From the NCBI RefSeq assembly GCF_900104925.1, contig NZ_LT629735.1, forward strand, positions 1 through 64,000: DNA of 64,000 nt. Direction: 5' to 3'. Positions within the stretch are counted from its first letter, which is position 1; each line of letters opens with the position of its first letter. Of the stretch, positions 19,262 to 27,239 are shown in pieces. The position numbers and the translations under genes were made by a program. Below the pieces are notes generated by a model. That model made no database searches, was not told where the DNA came from, and was given only the letters and a program-made list of their open reading frames with translations. The DNA comes from Opitutus sp. GAS368 (GTDB lineage Bacteria > Verrucomicrobiota > Verrucomicrobiia > Opitutales > Opitutaceae).

Positions 19262-20533
19262 TCAGCTCAGGTCCCGGAAGCTGCCGAACTCCGGGTCGAA
19301 CAGACGCCGGTAGGTGCGGACGACCATGCCGTCGGTCTGGCCGGAGAGGAAATCACAGATGCGGCGGGCCTTCCCGTCCTGGGTCTTCTCGGCCTCGATG
19401 AGACGGCTGACGTGGTTGGGCAGGATGCGAATGACGCGCTCGTTGCGCTCGGCGTAGTTCTCCCAGATGGCGTTGTAGAGGGCGTTGATGATCGTGCGCG
19501 CCTTGTATTCGAGCTGCTCGAGCTGCGGGCTCTCAAAGATGATGTCGTTCGCCATCTTCTTGAAGAAGTCCGCCTCGCTGCGCGCCACCGGGTCGATGAC
19601 GAGGTCGAATTTGTAGCGGTTGGTCTTCTCGGCCATGAAGTTGTCGCGCGGCTTGAGCCGGCAGGCCTGGATGAAGGCGCCCGTCTTCTTCGAGAAGGTG
19701 TTCTCCAGCCGGTCGCGCCGGATGGCGTCGAACAGCGTGTCGAGGTGCCGCTGCTCGGCGGCGCCGATGGTCTCGCCGTCGGCCCAGCGCTCGACGCGCT
19801 CGACCGTGAGGAAGCCGGCGCGCACGCCGTCCACGATGTCGTTGAGCGAGTAGGCCGCGTCGTCCGACCAGTCCATGATCTGGCACTCGACGCTCTTGAA
19901 GTCGTTGAGCGCGTCGCCGCGCATGAGGGCGCCGGGGAGCTTGGTGCCGCCGAACACCCAGTCGCGTACGGGGGCCTGGCCGTCGTAGATGAAGTGGTTG
20001 ATCGGCGGCGTGGCGAACTCGGTGTAGAGCTTCTTGTATTTGAGCACGCCGTCGAGCAGCGCACGGGTGGGCTGCATGCCCTTCACGCCGGACTCGTTCT
20101 GGTAGATGCTCTCGCAGAGCAGGTGCAGCGTCTGGGCGTTGCCCTCGAAGCCGCCGCGCCGCTTCATCAGCTCCTGCAGCGTGCGTTCGCCGGAATGCCC
20201 GAACGGCGGGTGGCCCATGTCGTGCGCCAGGCTGCAGGCCTCGACGAGGTCGGAGTCGATGTAGAAGTCGTCGGTCAGCGGGTCGCCGCGGCTGCGGAGG
20301 TAGTGGCAGATGGAGCGCCCGATCTGCGCGACCTCCATCGAGTGCGTGAGCCGGGTGCGGTAGAAGTCGTATTCGCCGCTGAGGAACACCTGGGTCTTCG
20401 ACTGGAGCTTGCGGAAGGCGTGCGCGTGGATGATGCGGTCGCGGTCGATCTGGAACGGGCTGCGGTAGTCCGTCCGCCGGGCGGTGCCCCACTCCTGCAG
20501 GTCGAAGGCGTTGTAGAAACGGTTCTGCGGCAT
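19262..20533 (-). CDS. dgt: Deoxyguanosinetriphosphate triphosphohydrolase
   Basis: The 423-residue cytosolic enzyme hydrolyses dGTP (or other dNTPs) to the nucleoside and triphosphate. The N-terminus RTDYRSPFQIDRDRIIHAHA and FRKLQSKTQVF are characteristic of the dGTPase family. HD-domain metal ligands are His64 in RLTHSMEVAQ and His104-Asp105 in AHDMGHPPFGHSGE, with the additional His108/His113; a C-terminal Asp-containing region completes the site. Length is close to that of the shorter dGTPase-like branch. The start codon ATG lies just outside family-A repeat 20546-20622, so that element is in its promoter/leader region. Confidence 0.93.
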   Translation of the reverse strand: MPQNRFYNAFDLQEWGTARRTDYRSPFQIDRDRIIHAHAFRKLQSKTQVFLSGEYDFYRTRLTHSMEVAQIGRSICHYLRSRGDPLTDDFYIDSDLVEACSLAHDMGHPPFGHSGERTLQELMKRRGGFEGNAQTLHLLCESIYQNESGVKGMQPTRALLDGVLKYKKLYTEFATPPINHFIYDGQAPVRDWVFGGTKLPGALMRGDALNDFKSVECQIMDWSDDAAYSLNDIVDGVRAGFLTVERVERWADGETIGAAEQRHLDTLFDAIRRDRLENTFSKKTGAFIQACRLKPRDNFMAEKTNRYKFDLVIDPVARSEADFFKKMANDIIFESPQLEQLEYKARTIINALYNAIWENYAERNERVIRILPNHVSRLIEAEKTQDGKARRICDFLSGQTDGMVVRTYRRLFDPEFGSFRDLS

Positions 20534-20545
20534 GGTGTCTTATTT

Positions 20546-20622
20546 GTAGGAGCCTGCTTGCAGGCGATCTGAAGCCCCGGCGGCCTGCTTGCATCCCGGA
20601 TCGCCTGCAAGCAGGCTCCTAC
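20546..20622. repeat. Palindromic repeat, family A
   Basis: GTAGGAGCCTGCTTGCAGGC at 20546 and its reverse complement ending CTCCTAC at 20622 enclose a 31-base spacer. The spacer itself holds a partial arm (GGCCTGCTTGC). This is the longest copy of the family here. The rest of the 239-base gap up to the S9 peptidase shows no further feature I can name. Confidence 0.9.
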
Positions 20623-20772
20623 AGGCGGAATGATTGAAGCGGACGGACGAAATGTAAGTGGACGGAGACATCAGGATTCGTTTCGACAGAAGCACGGGAT
20701 TTCACAGGATGCCAGCCTTATGCCGCCCTCCTTTGCCAAGGCCCCGGAGGGCAGGCTCCATTCCCTTCCCCT

Positions 20773-23031
20773 ATGCTGAACTCACGTCTTCTCCTGTTCC
20801 TGGCGGCCCTGTGTGTCGCCAGTCTACCCATCCTGCGCGGCGCCGAGCCCGTCGCCCAGACTCCGATCACCGCGGCCGACCTGTTCAACATCAAGACGGT
20901 CGAGACTCCCGCCCTCTCGCCCGACGGCAAGTGGGTCGCTTATGTGCTCCGCACCATCGAAAAGACGACCGGGTCCGCCGAAGCCTCGATGAAGGAGGAC
21001 TGGACCTATCGCACGCAACTCTGGCTCGCCGCCACGGACGGCCAGACCCCGCCGCGCCAGCTGACCTTCGGCGTCGCCCGCAACTCCAGCCCGGCCTGGT
21101 CGCCGGCCGGCGACCGTCTCGCCTTCGTCCGCACCGTCGAAAAGGAAAAGCCGCAGGTCTATGTCCTCCCGATTGCCGGCGGCGAAGCCCTGCCGCTCAC
21201 CAAGATCGAGACCGGCGCCACCAGTCCACGCTGGTCGCCGGACGGCACGAAGATCCTCTTCACCAGCTCGCTGTCCTACGCGCAGGTGCGCGCCGCGCTG
21301 GAGAAGAAGTCGGCCGAGGCCGCGCCGGCCTGGAGCAATGAGAAGCCCCGCCGCAAGGCCAACGACACGGCCAACTGGGGCGCAAAAAAATCGGCAAAAG
21401 AAGGTGACAAGGCCAAGCCGGACCTGTCAGCCGAAGCCTTGGCGAAGGCTGACGGCACGCCGCAGGAAATCCGCGAGTGGCTCGCCAGGAACGAGGCCGA
21501 CGGCAACCCGCGCGTCATGGACCGCCTCAACTTCCTGGCCGAGGGCGACCTGCAGGTGGACCCCGAGTTCAACGAGTTCTACGCGGTGGAAGCCAGGGAA
21601 GGCGCCGAGCCGCAGGCGATCACGCTCGGTTACGAGGGCTATGCCGCCGCCAGCTGGCTGGCCGACGGCAAGGGCATCATCTGCACCGGCCCGCGCGACC
21701 CCAAGCTCCACCCCGACCGCGACAGGCTGAGCAGCCTCTACACCATCGACGTCGCGACCGGCGCGGCGAAGGTGCTGCTGGAGGAACCCGGGTGCAATTA
21801 TGGCGGGCCGACCGCCTCGCCCGACGGCAAGTGGATCGCCTACGCGGTCGGCCCGGGCGGCGAACTCAGCTTCAACCAGCCGATGGTCGCCATCGTGCCC
21901 GCGGGCGGCGGCACGCCGAAGGTGCTGACGCCCGATCTCGACCGCGCGGTGGCCAGGCTCAAATGGTCGTCCGACTCGAAGTTCGTGTATTTCACCGCGC
22001 CCGACCGCGGGCGTTTTCCGCTTTACCGCGCGGCGGTCGACCGGACCGTGCCGGAGACCCTGACCCCGCAGACCGACTGGGGGGTCAATGACTTCGACGT
22101 CCGGGCCGGCGCGCTCGTGCAGGCCGTGACCAACCCGGGCAATCCCTCGGAGCTCTACCGCGGCCCGGCCGACGGCAAGATGCCGCAACCCCTCACCCGC
22201 GGCAACAGCTCCTGGCTGCAGGACCGGAAGCTCAGCACCTACGAGGGGCACCGGCTGGTGCAGGCGGACGGCATCACGGTCGACTACTGGACCCTCAAGC
22301 CGGCCAACTTCGACCCGAAGAAAAAATACCCGCTGCTCGTCCAGATCCACGGCGGTCCTTCCGCCATGTGGGGCCCGGGCGAGGCGAGCATGTGGCACGA
22401 ATTCCAGTTCTATGCCGCGCGCGGCTATGTCGTGATGTTCGCCAATCCCCGCGGCTCGGGCGGTTACGGCAGGGATTACCAGCGCGCGAATTTCAAGGAC
22501 TGGGGCATCGGGCCCGCGAGCGACGTGCTCGCGGCCGCGAGCTTCACCGCCAAGGAGGCTTACGTGGACAAGGACCGGCAGGTGCTGACCGGCGGCTCCT
22601 ACGGCGGCTACCTGACGGCGTGGATCGTCGGCCACGACCATCGCTTCAAGGCGGCGGTCGCCCAGCGCGGCGTCTACGATCTCTCGACCTTCTTCGGCGA
22701 GGGCAACGCCTGGTTCCTGCTGCCGCTCTATTGGGGGGGTTATCCCTGGCAGAAGGACGTCCGGCCCCTGCTCGACCGCGACTCGCCGCTGACCTACGTG
22801 GACAACATCAGGACGCCGCTGCTCATCCAGCATGGCGACGTGGATTTCCGCACCGGCTTCGTGCAGAGCCAGGTCCTCTACAAGAGCCTCAAGCAGCTCG
22901 GCCGCGACGTGGAATACGTCCGCTACCCGCGCGCCACGCACGAACTCAGCCGCAGCGGCGAGCCCAAGCAGCGCCTCGACACGCTCGTGCGCTACGAGGA
23001 GTTCTTCCGCCGCTACATCGGGGAGAATTAA
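20773..23031 (+). CDS. S9 family peptidase (dipeptidyl/acylaminoacyl peptidase type), exported
   Basis: The 752-residue serine peptidase has a signal peptide (about 1-24, LLLFLAALCVASLPILRG). The beta-propeller domain shows repeated SPDGKWVAY / SPAGDRLAF / SPDGTKILF / SPDGKWIAY blades. The catalytic alpha/beta-hydrolase domain starts near residue 500, with oxyanion region IHGGPSAMWG. The triad is Ser609 in GGSYGGYL, Asp691 in HGDVDFRTG and His723 in RATHELS. This arrangement fits S9B/S9C peptidases that trim peptides in the periplasm or outside. A lysine-rich insertion near 190-225 interrupts the propeller. No operon partner is evident. Confidence 0.93.
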   Translation: MLNSRLLLFLAALCVASLPILRGAEPVAQTPITAADLFNIKTVETPALSPDGKWVAYVLRTIEKTTGSAEASMKEDWTYRTQLWLAATDGQTPPRQLTFGVARNSSPAWSPAGDRLAFVRTVEKEKPQVYVLPIAGGEALPLTKIETGATSPRWSPDGTKILFTSSLSYAQVRAALEKKSAEAAPAWSNEKPRRKANDTANWGAKKSAKEGDKAKPDLSAEALAKADGTPQEIREWLARNEADGNPRVMDRLNFLAEGDLQVDPEFNEFYAVEAREGAEPQAITLGYEGYAAASWLADGKGIICTGPRDPKLHPDRDRLSSLYTIDVATGAAKVLLEEPGCNYGGPTASPDGKWIAYAVGPGGELSFNQPMVAIVPAGGGTPKVLTPDLDRAVARLKWSSDSKFVYFTAPDRGRFPLYRAAVDRTVPETLTPQTDWGVNDFDVRAGALVQAVTNPGNPSELYRGPADGKMPQPLTRGNSSWLQDRKLSTYEGHRLVQADGITVDYWTLKPANFDPKKKYPLLVQIHGGPSAMWGPGEASMWHEFQFYAARGYVVMFANPRGSGGYGRDYQRANFKDWGIGPASDVLAAASFTAKEAYVDKDRQVLTGGSYGGYLTAWIVGHDHRFKAAVAQRGVYDLSTFFGEGNAWFLLPLYWGGYPWQKDVRPLLDRDSPLTYVDNIRTPLLIQHGDVDFRTGFVQSQVLYKSLKQLGRDVEYVRYPRATHELSRSGEPKQRLDTLVRYEEFFRRYIGEN

Positions 23032-23040
23032 GGCATCTAC

Positions 23041-23068
23041 TGTAGGGTCGCCGCTCGCCGGCGGACCG
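23041..23068. repeat. Single arm of family C repeat
   Basis: TGTAGGGTCGCCGCTCGCC followed by GGCGGACCG matches the left arm of the element at 15469, without a clear right arm. Confidence 0.7.
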
Positions 23069-23080
23069 CGGTTATGTCCT

Positions 23081-23178
23081 ACACACCCCGCCCTGCGGGC
23101 ACGCCTCTCAAGAGGGGATTCCCATATACATGTCTGGATCCCCTCTTGAGAGGGGTGGCGCGAAGCGACGGGGTGTGT
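23081..23178. repeat. Long inverted repeat (ACACACCCCG...CGGGGTGTGT)
   Basis: ACACACCCCG at 23081 pairs with CGGGGTGTGT ending at 23178. Inside, CCTCTCAAGAGGGGAT (23104-23119) faces ATCCCCTCTTGAGAGG (23138-23153). The result is a near-100-base hairpin element between the S9 peptidase and the alkyltransferase gene. It is a separate family from those beginning TGTAG. Confidence 0.8.
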
Positions 23179-23269
23179 CGCCCGAATATAACGCCCGATT
23201 AACGCTCTTGGCCCTCGCCGCCGCAGGTGCCTGCTTGCGGTCATGCTTGCCGCCACCATAGTTCCCGCC

Positions 23270-23794
23270 ATGCCCCACGTCCTCTTCCCCACCCCGTTCG
23301 GGACCTGCGGCATCGCTTGGAACGACACCGGGCTGACCGGCTTCCAACTGCCCGAGGAAACCGCGGCGCTCACCGAGCAGCACCTCGCCCGCAAGGCCCG
23401 CAGCCAGCCGGCCACGGAGCCGCCGCCCGAGTGGGTGCAAGGCCTCATCGGCCGCGTCCAGCAGCACCTCGAAGGCCAGCTGCAGGATTTCGCCGGCACC
23501 GAGCTCGACTGGTCGCGCGTGACGGATTTCCAACAGGCGGTCTATCTGCAGGCGCAGGCGATCAAGCCCGGCTACAAGAAGAGCTATGGCGAGATCGCCA
23601 AGCTGATGGCCCTCGGCCACGAGGCGGCGCGCGCCGTCGGCGTCGCCCTCGCGACGAATCCCTGGCCGCTGATCGTGCCCTGCCACCGCGTGGTGTCGGC
23701 CGGCGACAAGATGACGGGCTTCTCCGCGCCGGGCGGCGTCCGCACCAAGACCCGCCTGCTCACGCTGGAAGGCGCGGAACTGCTCTCGGAATGA
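23270..23794 (+). CDS. ogt: Methylated-DNA-protein cysteine methyltransferase (Ogt/MGMT)
   Basis: The 174-residue suicide repair protein transfers alkyl groups from O6-alkylguanine to its own cysteine. The active site is IVPCHRVVSA with acceptor Cys138 (numbered from 23270). The following MTGFSAPGGVRTKTRLLTLEG is the conserved C-terminal stretch, and YGEIAKLMA with the arginine-finger region AARAVGVALATNPWPL precedes it. ATG at 23270 starts MPHVLFPTPFGTCGIAW as in family members; an in-frame ATG nine codons upstream (23243) is possible. It precedes a DNA glycosylase gene with related function, separated by a family-B repeat. Confidence 0.92.
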   Translation: MPHVLFPTPFGTCGIAWNDTGLTGFQLPEETAALTEQHLARKARSQPATEPPPEWVQGLIGRVQQHLEGQLQDFAGTELDWSRVTDFQQAVYLQAQAIKPGYKKSYGEIAKLMALGHEAARAVGVALATNPWPLIVPCHRVVSAGDKMTGFSAPGGVRTKTRLLTLEGAELLSE

Positions 23795-23798
23795 TTTA

Positions 23799-23868
23799 CT
23801 GTAGGAGGGGCTTTACGCCCCGATGGAACTACGCGTAATTCGGTCGGGGCATAAAGCCCCTCCTACAG
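23799..23868. repeat. Palindromic repeat, family B
   Basis: CTGTAGGAGGGGCTTTACGC at 23799 pairs with GCATAAAGCCCCTCCTACAG ending at 23868. The right arm ends one base before the ATG of the next gene (23870), so the element forms the entire leader of that gene. Confidence 0.9.
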
Positions 23869-23869
23869 G

Positions 23870-24502
23870 ATGAAACCCAAACTCCAATTCGACCCCGTCG
23901 CCGCCCTCGCGCACCTCCGGGCCGGCGACACCGAGCTGGCCGCACTGATCGACCGGGTCGGGCCGTTCACGATGGAATTGAACCCGGCCCCCAGCCTCTT
24001 TGAGGCGCTGCTGCGCTCGATCGTCTACCAGCAGCTGCACGGCAAGGCTGCGGCTTCGATCCACGGCCGCGTGCTGGCCGAGTTGGCGAAGCACGGCGGC
24101 CCGACGCCCGCGGCCCTGACCAAGGCGTCGGACGCCGCGCTGCGCGGCGCCGGGTTGTCCGGCAACAAGCTGCTGGCCGTGCGGGACCTCGCCCGCAAGT
24201 GCATCGCGGGCACCGTGCCGTCGCTCAAGGTGGCGGCGAAACTCGGTGACGAGGAGCTGGTGACGCGCCTGACCGAGGTGCGCGGCATCGGGCCGTGGAC
24301 GGTGCACATGCTGCTGATTTTCCACCTCGGCCGGCCGGACGTGATGCCGACGGGCGATTTCGCCATCCGGCTGGGGTTCAAAAAACTCTATCGCAAGCGC
24401 AAGGACCCGACGCCCGAAGCCATCATCAAACACGCGCGGCGCTGGTCGCCCTACCGGTCGGTCGCGAGCTGGTATCTGTGGCGTTCGCTCGACACGGGTT
24501 GA
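23870..24502 (+). CDS. DNA-3-methyladenine glycosylase (AlkA-like, HhH-GPD)
   Basis: The 210-residue base-excision glycosylase removes alkylated bases. The helix-hairpin-helix is LTEVRGIGPWTVHMLLIF (about residues 134-151), and the catalytic Asp163 is in MPTGDFAIRLG. The sequence FEALLRSIVYQQLHGKAAASI is the typical AlkA/MPG1 N-terminal helix pair. It lacks the AlkA N-terminal domain and an iron-sulfur cluster, so it matches the short MPG1-like branch. Together with the adjacent ogt-type gene it makes an alkylation-repair pair, though a palindromic repeat separates them. Confidence 0.92.
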   Translation: MKPKLQFDPVAALAHLRAGDTELAALIDRVGPFTMELNPAPSLFEALLRSIVYQQLHGKAAASIHGRVLAELAKHGGPTPAALTKASDAALRGAGLSGNKLLAVRDLARKCIAGTVPSLKVAAKLGDEELVTRLTEVRGIGPWTVHMLLIFHLGRPDVMPTGDFAIRLGFKKLYRKRKDPTPEAIIKHARRWSPYRSVASWYLWRSLDTG

Positions 24503-24614
24503 GAGCCTCGCGGGCTTCCCGGCCGCACCGGGTCAGGAATAACCTGAAAGGCGTATGCCTTCGGAGTTGTTTCCCAGGGAACCGCGCCTAGGTTGTCGGC
24601 CAACCCATTCCCTC

Positions 24615-25655
24615 ATGTCCACCACCATGCGCGCCATCGTGAAGCCCACTGCCGGCCCCGGCCTCATCATGACCCAGGTCCCGGTGCCCCGGCCGGGCGT
24701 CAACGATGTGCTCATCAAGATCAAGAAGACCTCCATCTGCGGCACCGACGTGCACATCAACAAGTGGGACTCGTGGGCCCAGCGCGTCATCAAGCCGCCG
24801 CTGGTCATCGGCCACGAATATGTCGGCACCGTCGAGGACCTGGGCAACGGTGTCACGGGGTTCACCAAGGGTCAGGTCGTTACCGGCGAGGGGCACATCG
24901 TGTGCGGCCACTGCCGCAACTGCCTCGCCGGCCGCCGCCACCTCTGCCCCAACACCGTCGGCGTCGGCGTGAACCGCGACGGCGCGTTCGCCGACTACGT
25001 TTCCATACCGGCCAGCAACGTCTGGAAGGTGCCCGCCGGCATGGACCTCGACGTCGTCTCCTGCTTCGACCCGCTCGGCAATGCCGTGCACACCACCCTC
25101 TCCTACGACATGGTCGGCGAGGACGTCCTCATCACCGGCGCCGGCCCCATCGGCTGCATGGCCATCGCTGTCGCCAAGCACGCCGGCGCCCGCAAGGTCG
25201 TCATCACCGACATCAACGACGGCCGGCTCGAGCTCGCGAAAAAATTCGGGCCGACGCGCACGGTGAACACCGCGAAGGAAAACCTTTCCGATGTCTGGCA
25301 CAAGGAGCTCGGCATGACCGAGGGCTTCGACGTCGGCCTCGAGATGTCCGGCAGCGCCATCGCCCTGAACCAGATGATCGACAACATGATCATGGGCGGC
25401 CGCATCGCGCTGCTCGGCACGCACTCCGCCAAGGCCGAGGTCGACTGGAACAAGATCGTCTTCAAGATGCTTCACCTGAAGGGCATTTACGGCCGCGAGA
25501 TGTTCGAGACGTGGTATAAAATGACCGCGCTCGTGCAAGGCGGCATGGACATCACGCCCGTCATCACCCACCGGATGCCCGTCGCCAATTTCCAGGAGGG
25601 CTTCGACCTCATGGGCGCGGGCAAGTCCGGCAAGATCGTGCTGAACTGGGAGTGA
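24615..25655 (+). CDS. tdh: L-threonine 3-dehydrogenase
   Basis: The 346-residue zinc- and NAD-dependent dehydrogenase oxidises L-threonine to 2-amino-3-ketobutyrate. The catalytic zinc ligand Cys42 is in [13 protein letters not shown], followed by GHEYVG. The structural zinc site is [15 protein letters not shown]. The Rossmann loop is [20 protein letters not shown] and the C-terminus ([14 protein letters not shown]) is typical of Tdh. E. coli Tdh is 341 residues. The next enzyme of the pathway, Kbl, lies 1.6 kb downstream on the same strand, with an oppositely oriented two-gene unit between. An in-frame ATG at 24627 is an alternative start. Confidence 0.95.
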   Translation: MSTTMRAIVKPTAGPGLIMTQVPVPRPGVNDVLIKIKKTSICGTDVHINKWDSWAQRVIKPPLVIGHEYVGTVEDLGNGVTGFTKGQVVTGEGHIVCGHCRNCLAGRRHLCPNTVGVGVNRDGAFADYVSIPASNVWKVPAGMDLDVVSCFDPLGNAVHTTLSYDMVGEDVLITGAGPIGCMAIAVAKHAGARKVVITDINDGRLELAKKFGPTRTVNTAKENLSDVWHKELGMTEGFDVGLEMSGSAIALNQMIDNMIMGGRIALLGTHSAKAEVDWNKIVFKMLHLKGIYGREMFETWYKMTALVQGGMDITPVITHRMPVANFQEGFDLMGAGKSGKIVLNWE

Positions 25656-25666
25656 GAGGGGCACTC

Positions 25667-25696
25667 TGGAAGGCCCAGGTGGACGTGGGTTCTCCA
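25667..25696. terminator. Imperfect hairpin after tdh
   Basis: TGGAAGGCCCA (25667-25677) and TGGGTTCTCCA (25686-25696) pair at 9 of 11 positions in the gap between convergent tdh and the satD-linked membrane gene. Confidence 0.35.
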
Positions 25697-25706
25697 CCAA
25701 ACCGCC

Positions 25707-26459
25707 TCAGTGCCGCAGCAGCCAGTGCACCAGGCCGCCGGTCGCCAGCGCCAGGCAGGCGGACAGCAGCGTGCCGATCAGCACGTATTCCGCGAACGGC
25801 CGGTCGTCGAGCGCCTTGAAGCGCGTGAAGGCCTTCGCCGCCAGGATGAACCCGATGGCGCCGTATTGGGCCTGCAGGACGAAGCTGTAGAGCAGCACGC
25901 GCTCGAGGATGCCGATGACCCGGCCCCGGTTGAACTCGCCGATGTCGATCGTGCTGCCGTCCGGACGCGCCGACAGAAAGCGCGGCTTCAGGTCCAGCCA
26001 GTCGAAGACCGCCCGGATGACCAGGTTCGCCTCGTTGGCCGAGAGCAACAGGCCGAAAAGCACGAGCTGGAACCGGACACCGCCCAGCACCTGCAGCAAT
26101 GGGGTGAGCACGGTCCAATGCCCGAGGCGGCCACTCCACTCACCCAGCTCCGGCCGGAAGGCCAGGCCCAGGCGCGGGGAAAAACAAATGCTCCACGCCA
26201 CCAGCCCGAGCAGGCCCAGCGCCAGCCGGGCAAAGTCCTTGCGCCCGGCCCGGCGCTCCAGCCGGTAGCCCAGGATGTTCAGCGCGACCACCGCGGCCGC
26301 CGCCGCCAGCCAGACACCGCCGCAGGGGTAAAGCACCGCCAGCGCGATGAGCTCGATCCCCGCCTTGATGCGCCACACCCGCCCGTCCACCGCGTCATCG
26401 CGAAACAGGCTGACGAGCCGGGTGAGAAGCCAGAGGTTGGCGAAGACCAGGAAGTTCAT
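25707..26459 (-). CDS. SatD-linked integral membrane protein (DUF3307-like C-terminus)
   Basis: The 250-residue protein has about seven hydrophobic helices. Its C-terminal third (GRVIGILERVLLYSFVLQ, then AIGFILAAKAFTRF and EYVLIGTLLSA, about residues 165-240) resembles the C-terminus of DUF3307 proteins that usually accompany SatD. The usual N-terminal DUF3307 part is not recognisable here. Its ATG overlaps the satD stop (ATGA at 26456-26459), which implies translational coupling. Function is unknown. It lies convergent to tdh. Confidence 0.75.
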   Translation of the reverse strand: MNFLVFANLWLLTRLVSLFRDDAVDGRVWRIKAGIELIALAVLYPCGGVWLAAAAAVVALNILGYRLERRAGRKDFARLALGLLGLVAWSICFSPRLGLAFRPELGEWSGRLGHWTVLTPLLQVLGGVRFQLVLFGLLLSANEANLVIRAVFDWLDLKPRFLSARPDGSTIDIGEFNRGRVIGILERVLLYSFVLQAQYGAIGFILAAKAFTRFKALDDRPFAEYVLIGTLLSACLALATGGLVHWLLRH

Positions 26460-27100
26460 GGGGTCTTGAGTTCGTGATTCAGCAGACGCGTGATTTCTTT
26501 GCAGAGTCCCTGCAGTTCGTCGAGCGCGGCCGCATTGATATTTTTGTAGACCGCCACATTGCTGATGCGGAGCTCTTTCTCCAGCGTGCCCACCGATTCC
26601 TCCTTGAGCAGGCCCTGCATGATGCGCAGGCGGTTGCGCGTCCACCCATCCATCTTATGGCTCACGAGGTTGAGCAGATGGTTGATGAGTATCCAACGGT
26701 CATAGGCCGCATCCTTGGCGGGATCGCCCTGCAGTCGCAGCAGGTAGGAGGTCTTCTTCAACCCGGTGATGGCCTCGCGGGCCCGGTGAAACGCCGGGCC
26801 GTCCATGCCGAGCGCCTGCTTCCGGTTGATCTCCGTGCTGATCACGCCCACGCCGACCGCGAAGCGGGCCTGCGCGGGATGGATCTGGCACAAGATGGAG
26901 AAAATATCCGCGAACAGCGTGTCGGCCGACTTGTAGACGGCCTGGAATTCGTCGCCGAGCGTGATGGTATAGGGCGAAGCCAGCGCCGGGTTGCGGCTGC
27001 TGATTTCCTTCAAGAAAGCCGCCAGCTCCGTCTGGAACTGATCCCGCCGGGGCAGCGCCTTCGAGTCCACGATGTCGCCGATGAGCGCGAGGTATTTCAT
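26456..27100 (-). CDS. SatD family protein
   Basis: The 214-residue cytosolic protein opens with MKYLALIGDIVDSKALPRRD, the family signature (IGDIxxS). It continues with TITLGDEFQAVYKSAD and VGVGVISTEINRKQALGMDG, which suggest a nucleotide-cyclase-like alpha/beta fold. The C-terminal part (about 165-214; ESVGTLEKELRISNVAVYKN) looks like a helix-turn-helix, so it may bind DNA. The family is named after satD in the Streptococcus mutans secretion and acid tolerance operon; its biochemical role is not established. Base composition is lower in GC than its neighbours. Three palindromic operators lie directly upstream. Confidence 0.85.
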   Translation of the reverse strand: MKYLALIGDIVDSKALPRRDQFQTELAAFLKEISSRNPALASPYTITLGDEFQAVYKSADTLFADIFSILCQIHPAQARFAVGVGVISTEINRKQALGMDGPAFHRAREAITGLKKTSYLLRLQGDPAKDAAYDRWILINHLLNLVSHKMDGWTRNRLRIMQGLLKEESVGTLEKELRISNVAVYKNINAAALDELQGLCKEITRLLNHELKTP

Positions 27101-27111
27101 GAGGCTATGAG

Positions 27112-27185
27112 TTAACCATTTTGGTTAGATTGTCAATATTCTAACCAATTCGGTTAATTTCATCATAATTAACCGAATCGGTTAA
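27112..27185. promoter_or_regulatory. Triple TAACC-N5-GGTTA operator between satD and kbl
   Basis: Three identical-format palindromes occur at 27113-27127 (spacer ATTTT), 27142-27156 (AATTC) and 27170-27184 (GAATC), with centres 29 and 28 bases apart. The block is AT-rich in a GC-rich genome. A possible promoter toward kbl is TTGTCA (27130-27135), 17 bases, GTTAAT (27153-27158). Toward satD, TATGAT reads on the minus strand at 27167-27162. The operators would overlap both, so divergent repression is plausible. The regulator is unknown; the helix-turn-helix-like end of SatD is one candidate. Confidence 0.8.
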
Positions 27186-27239
27186 CCCGGCCGTGCGGGC
27201 CCTTGCCGCGTCCGGTTTTTTCCCAACGCTGGCGGGCAA

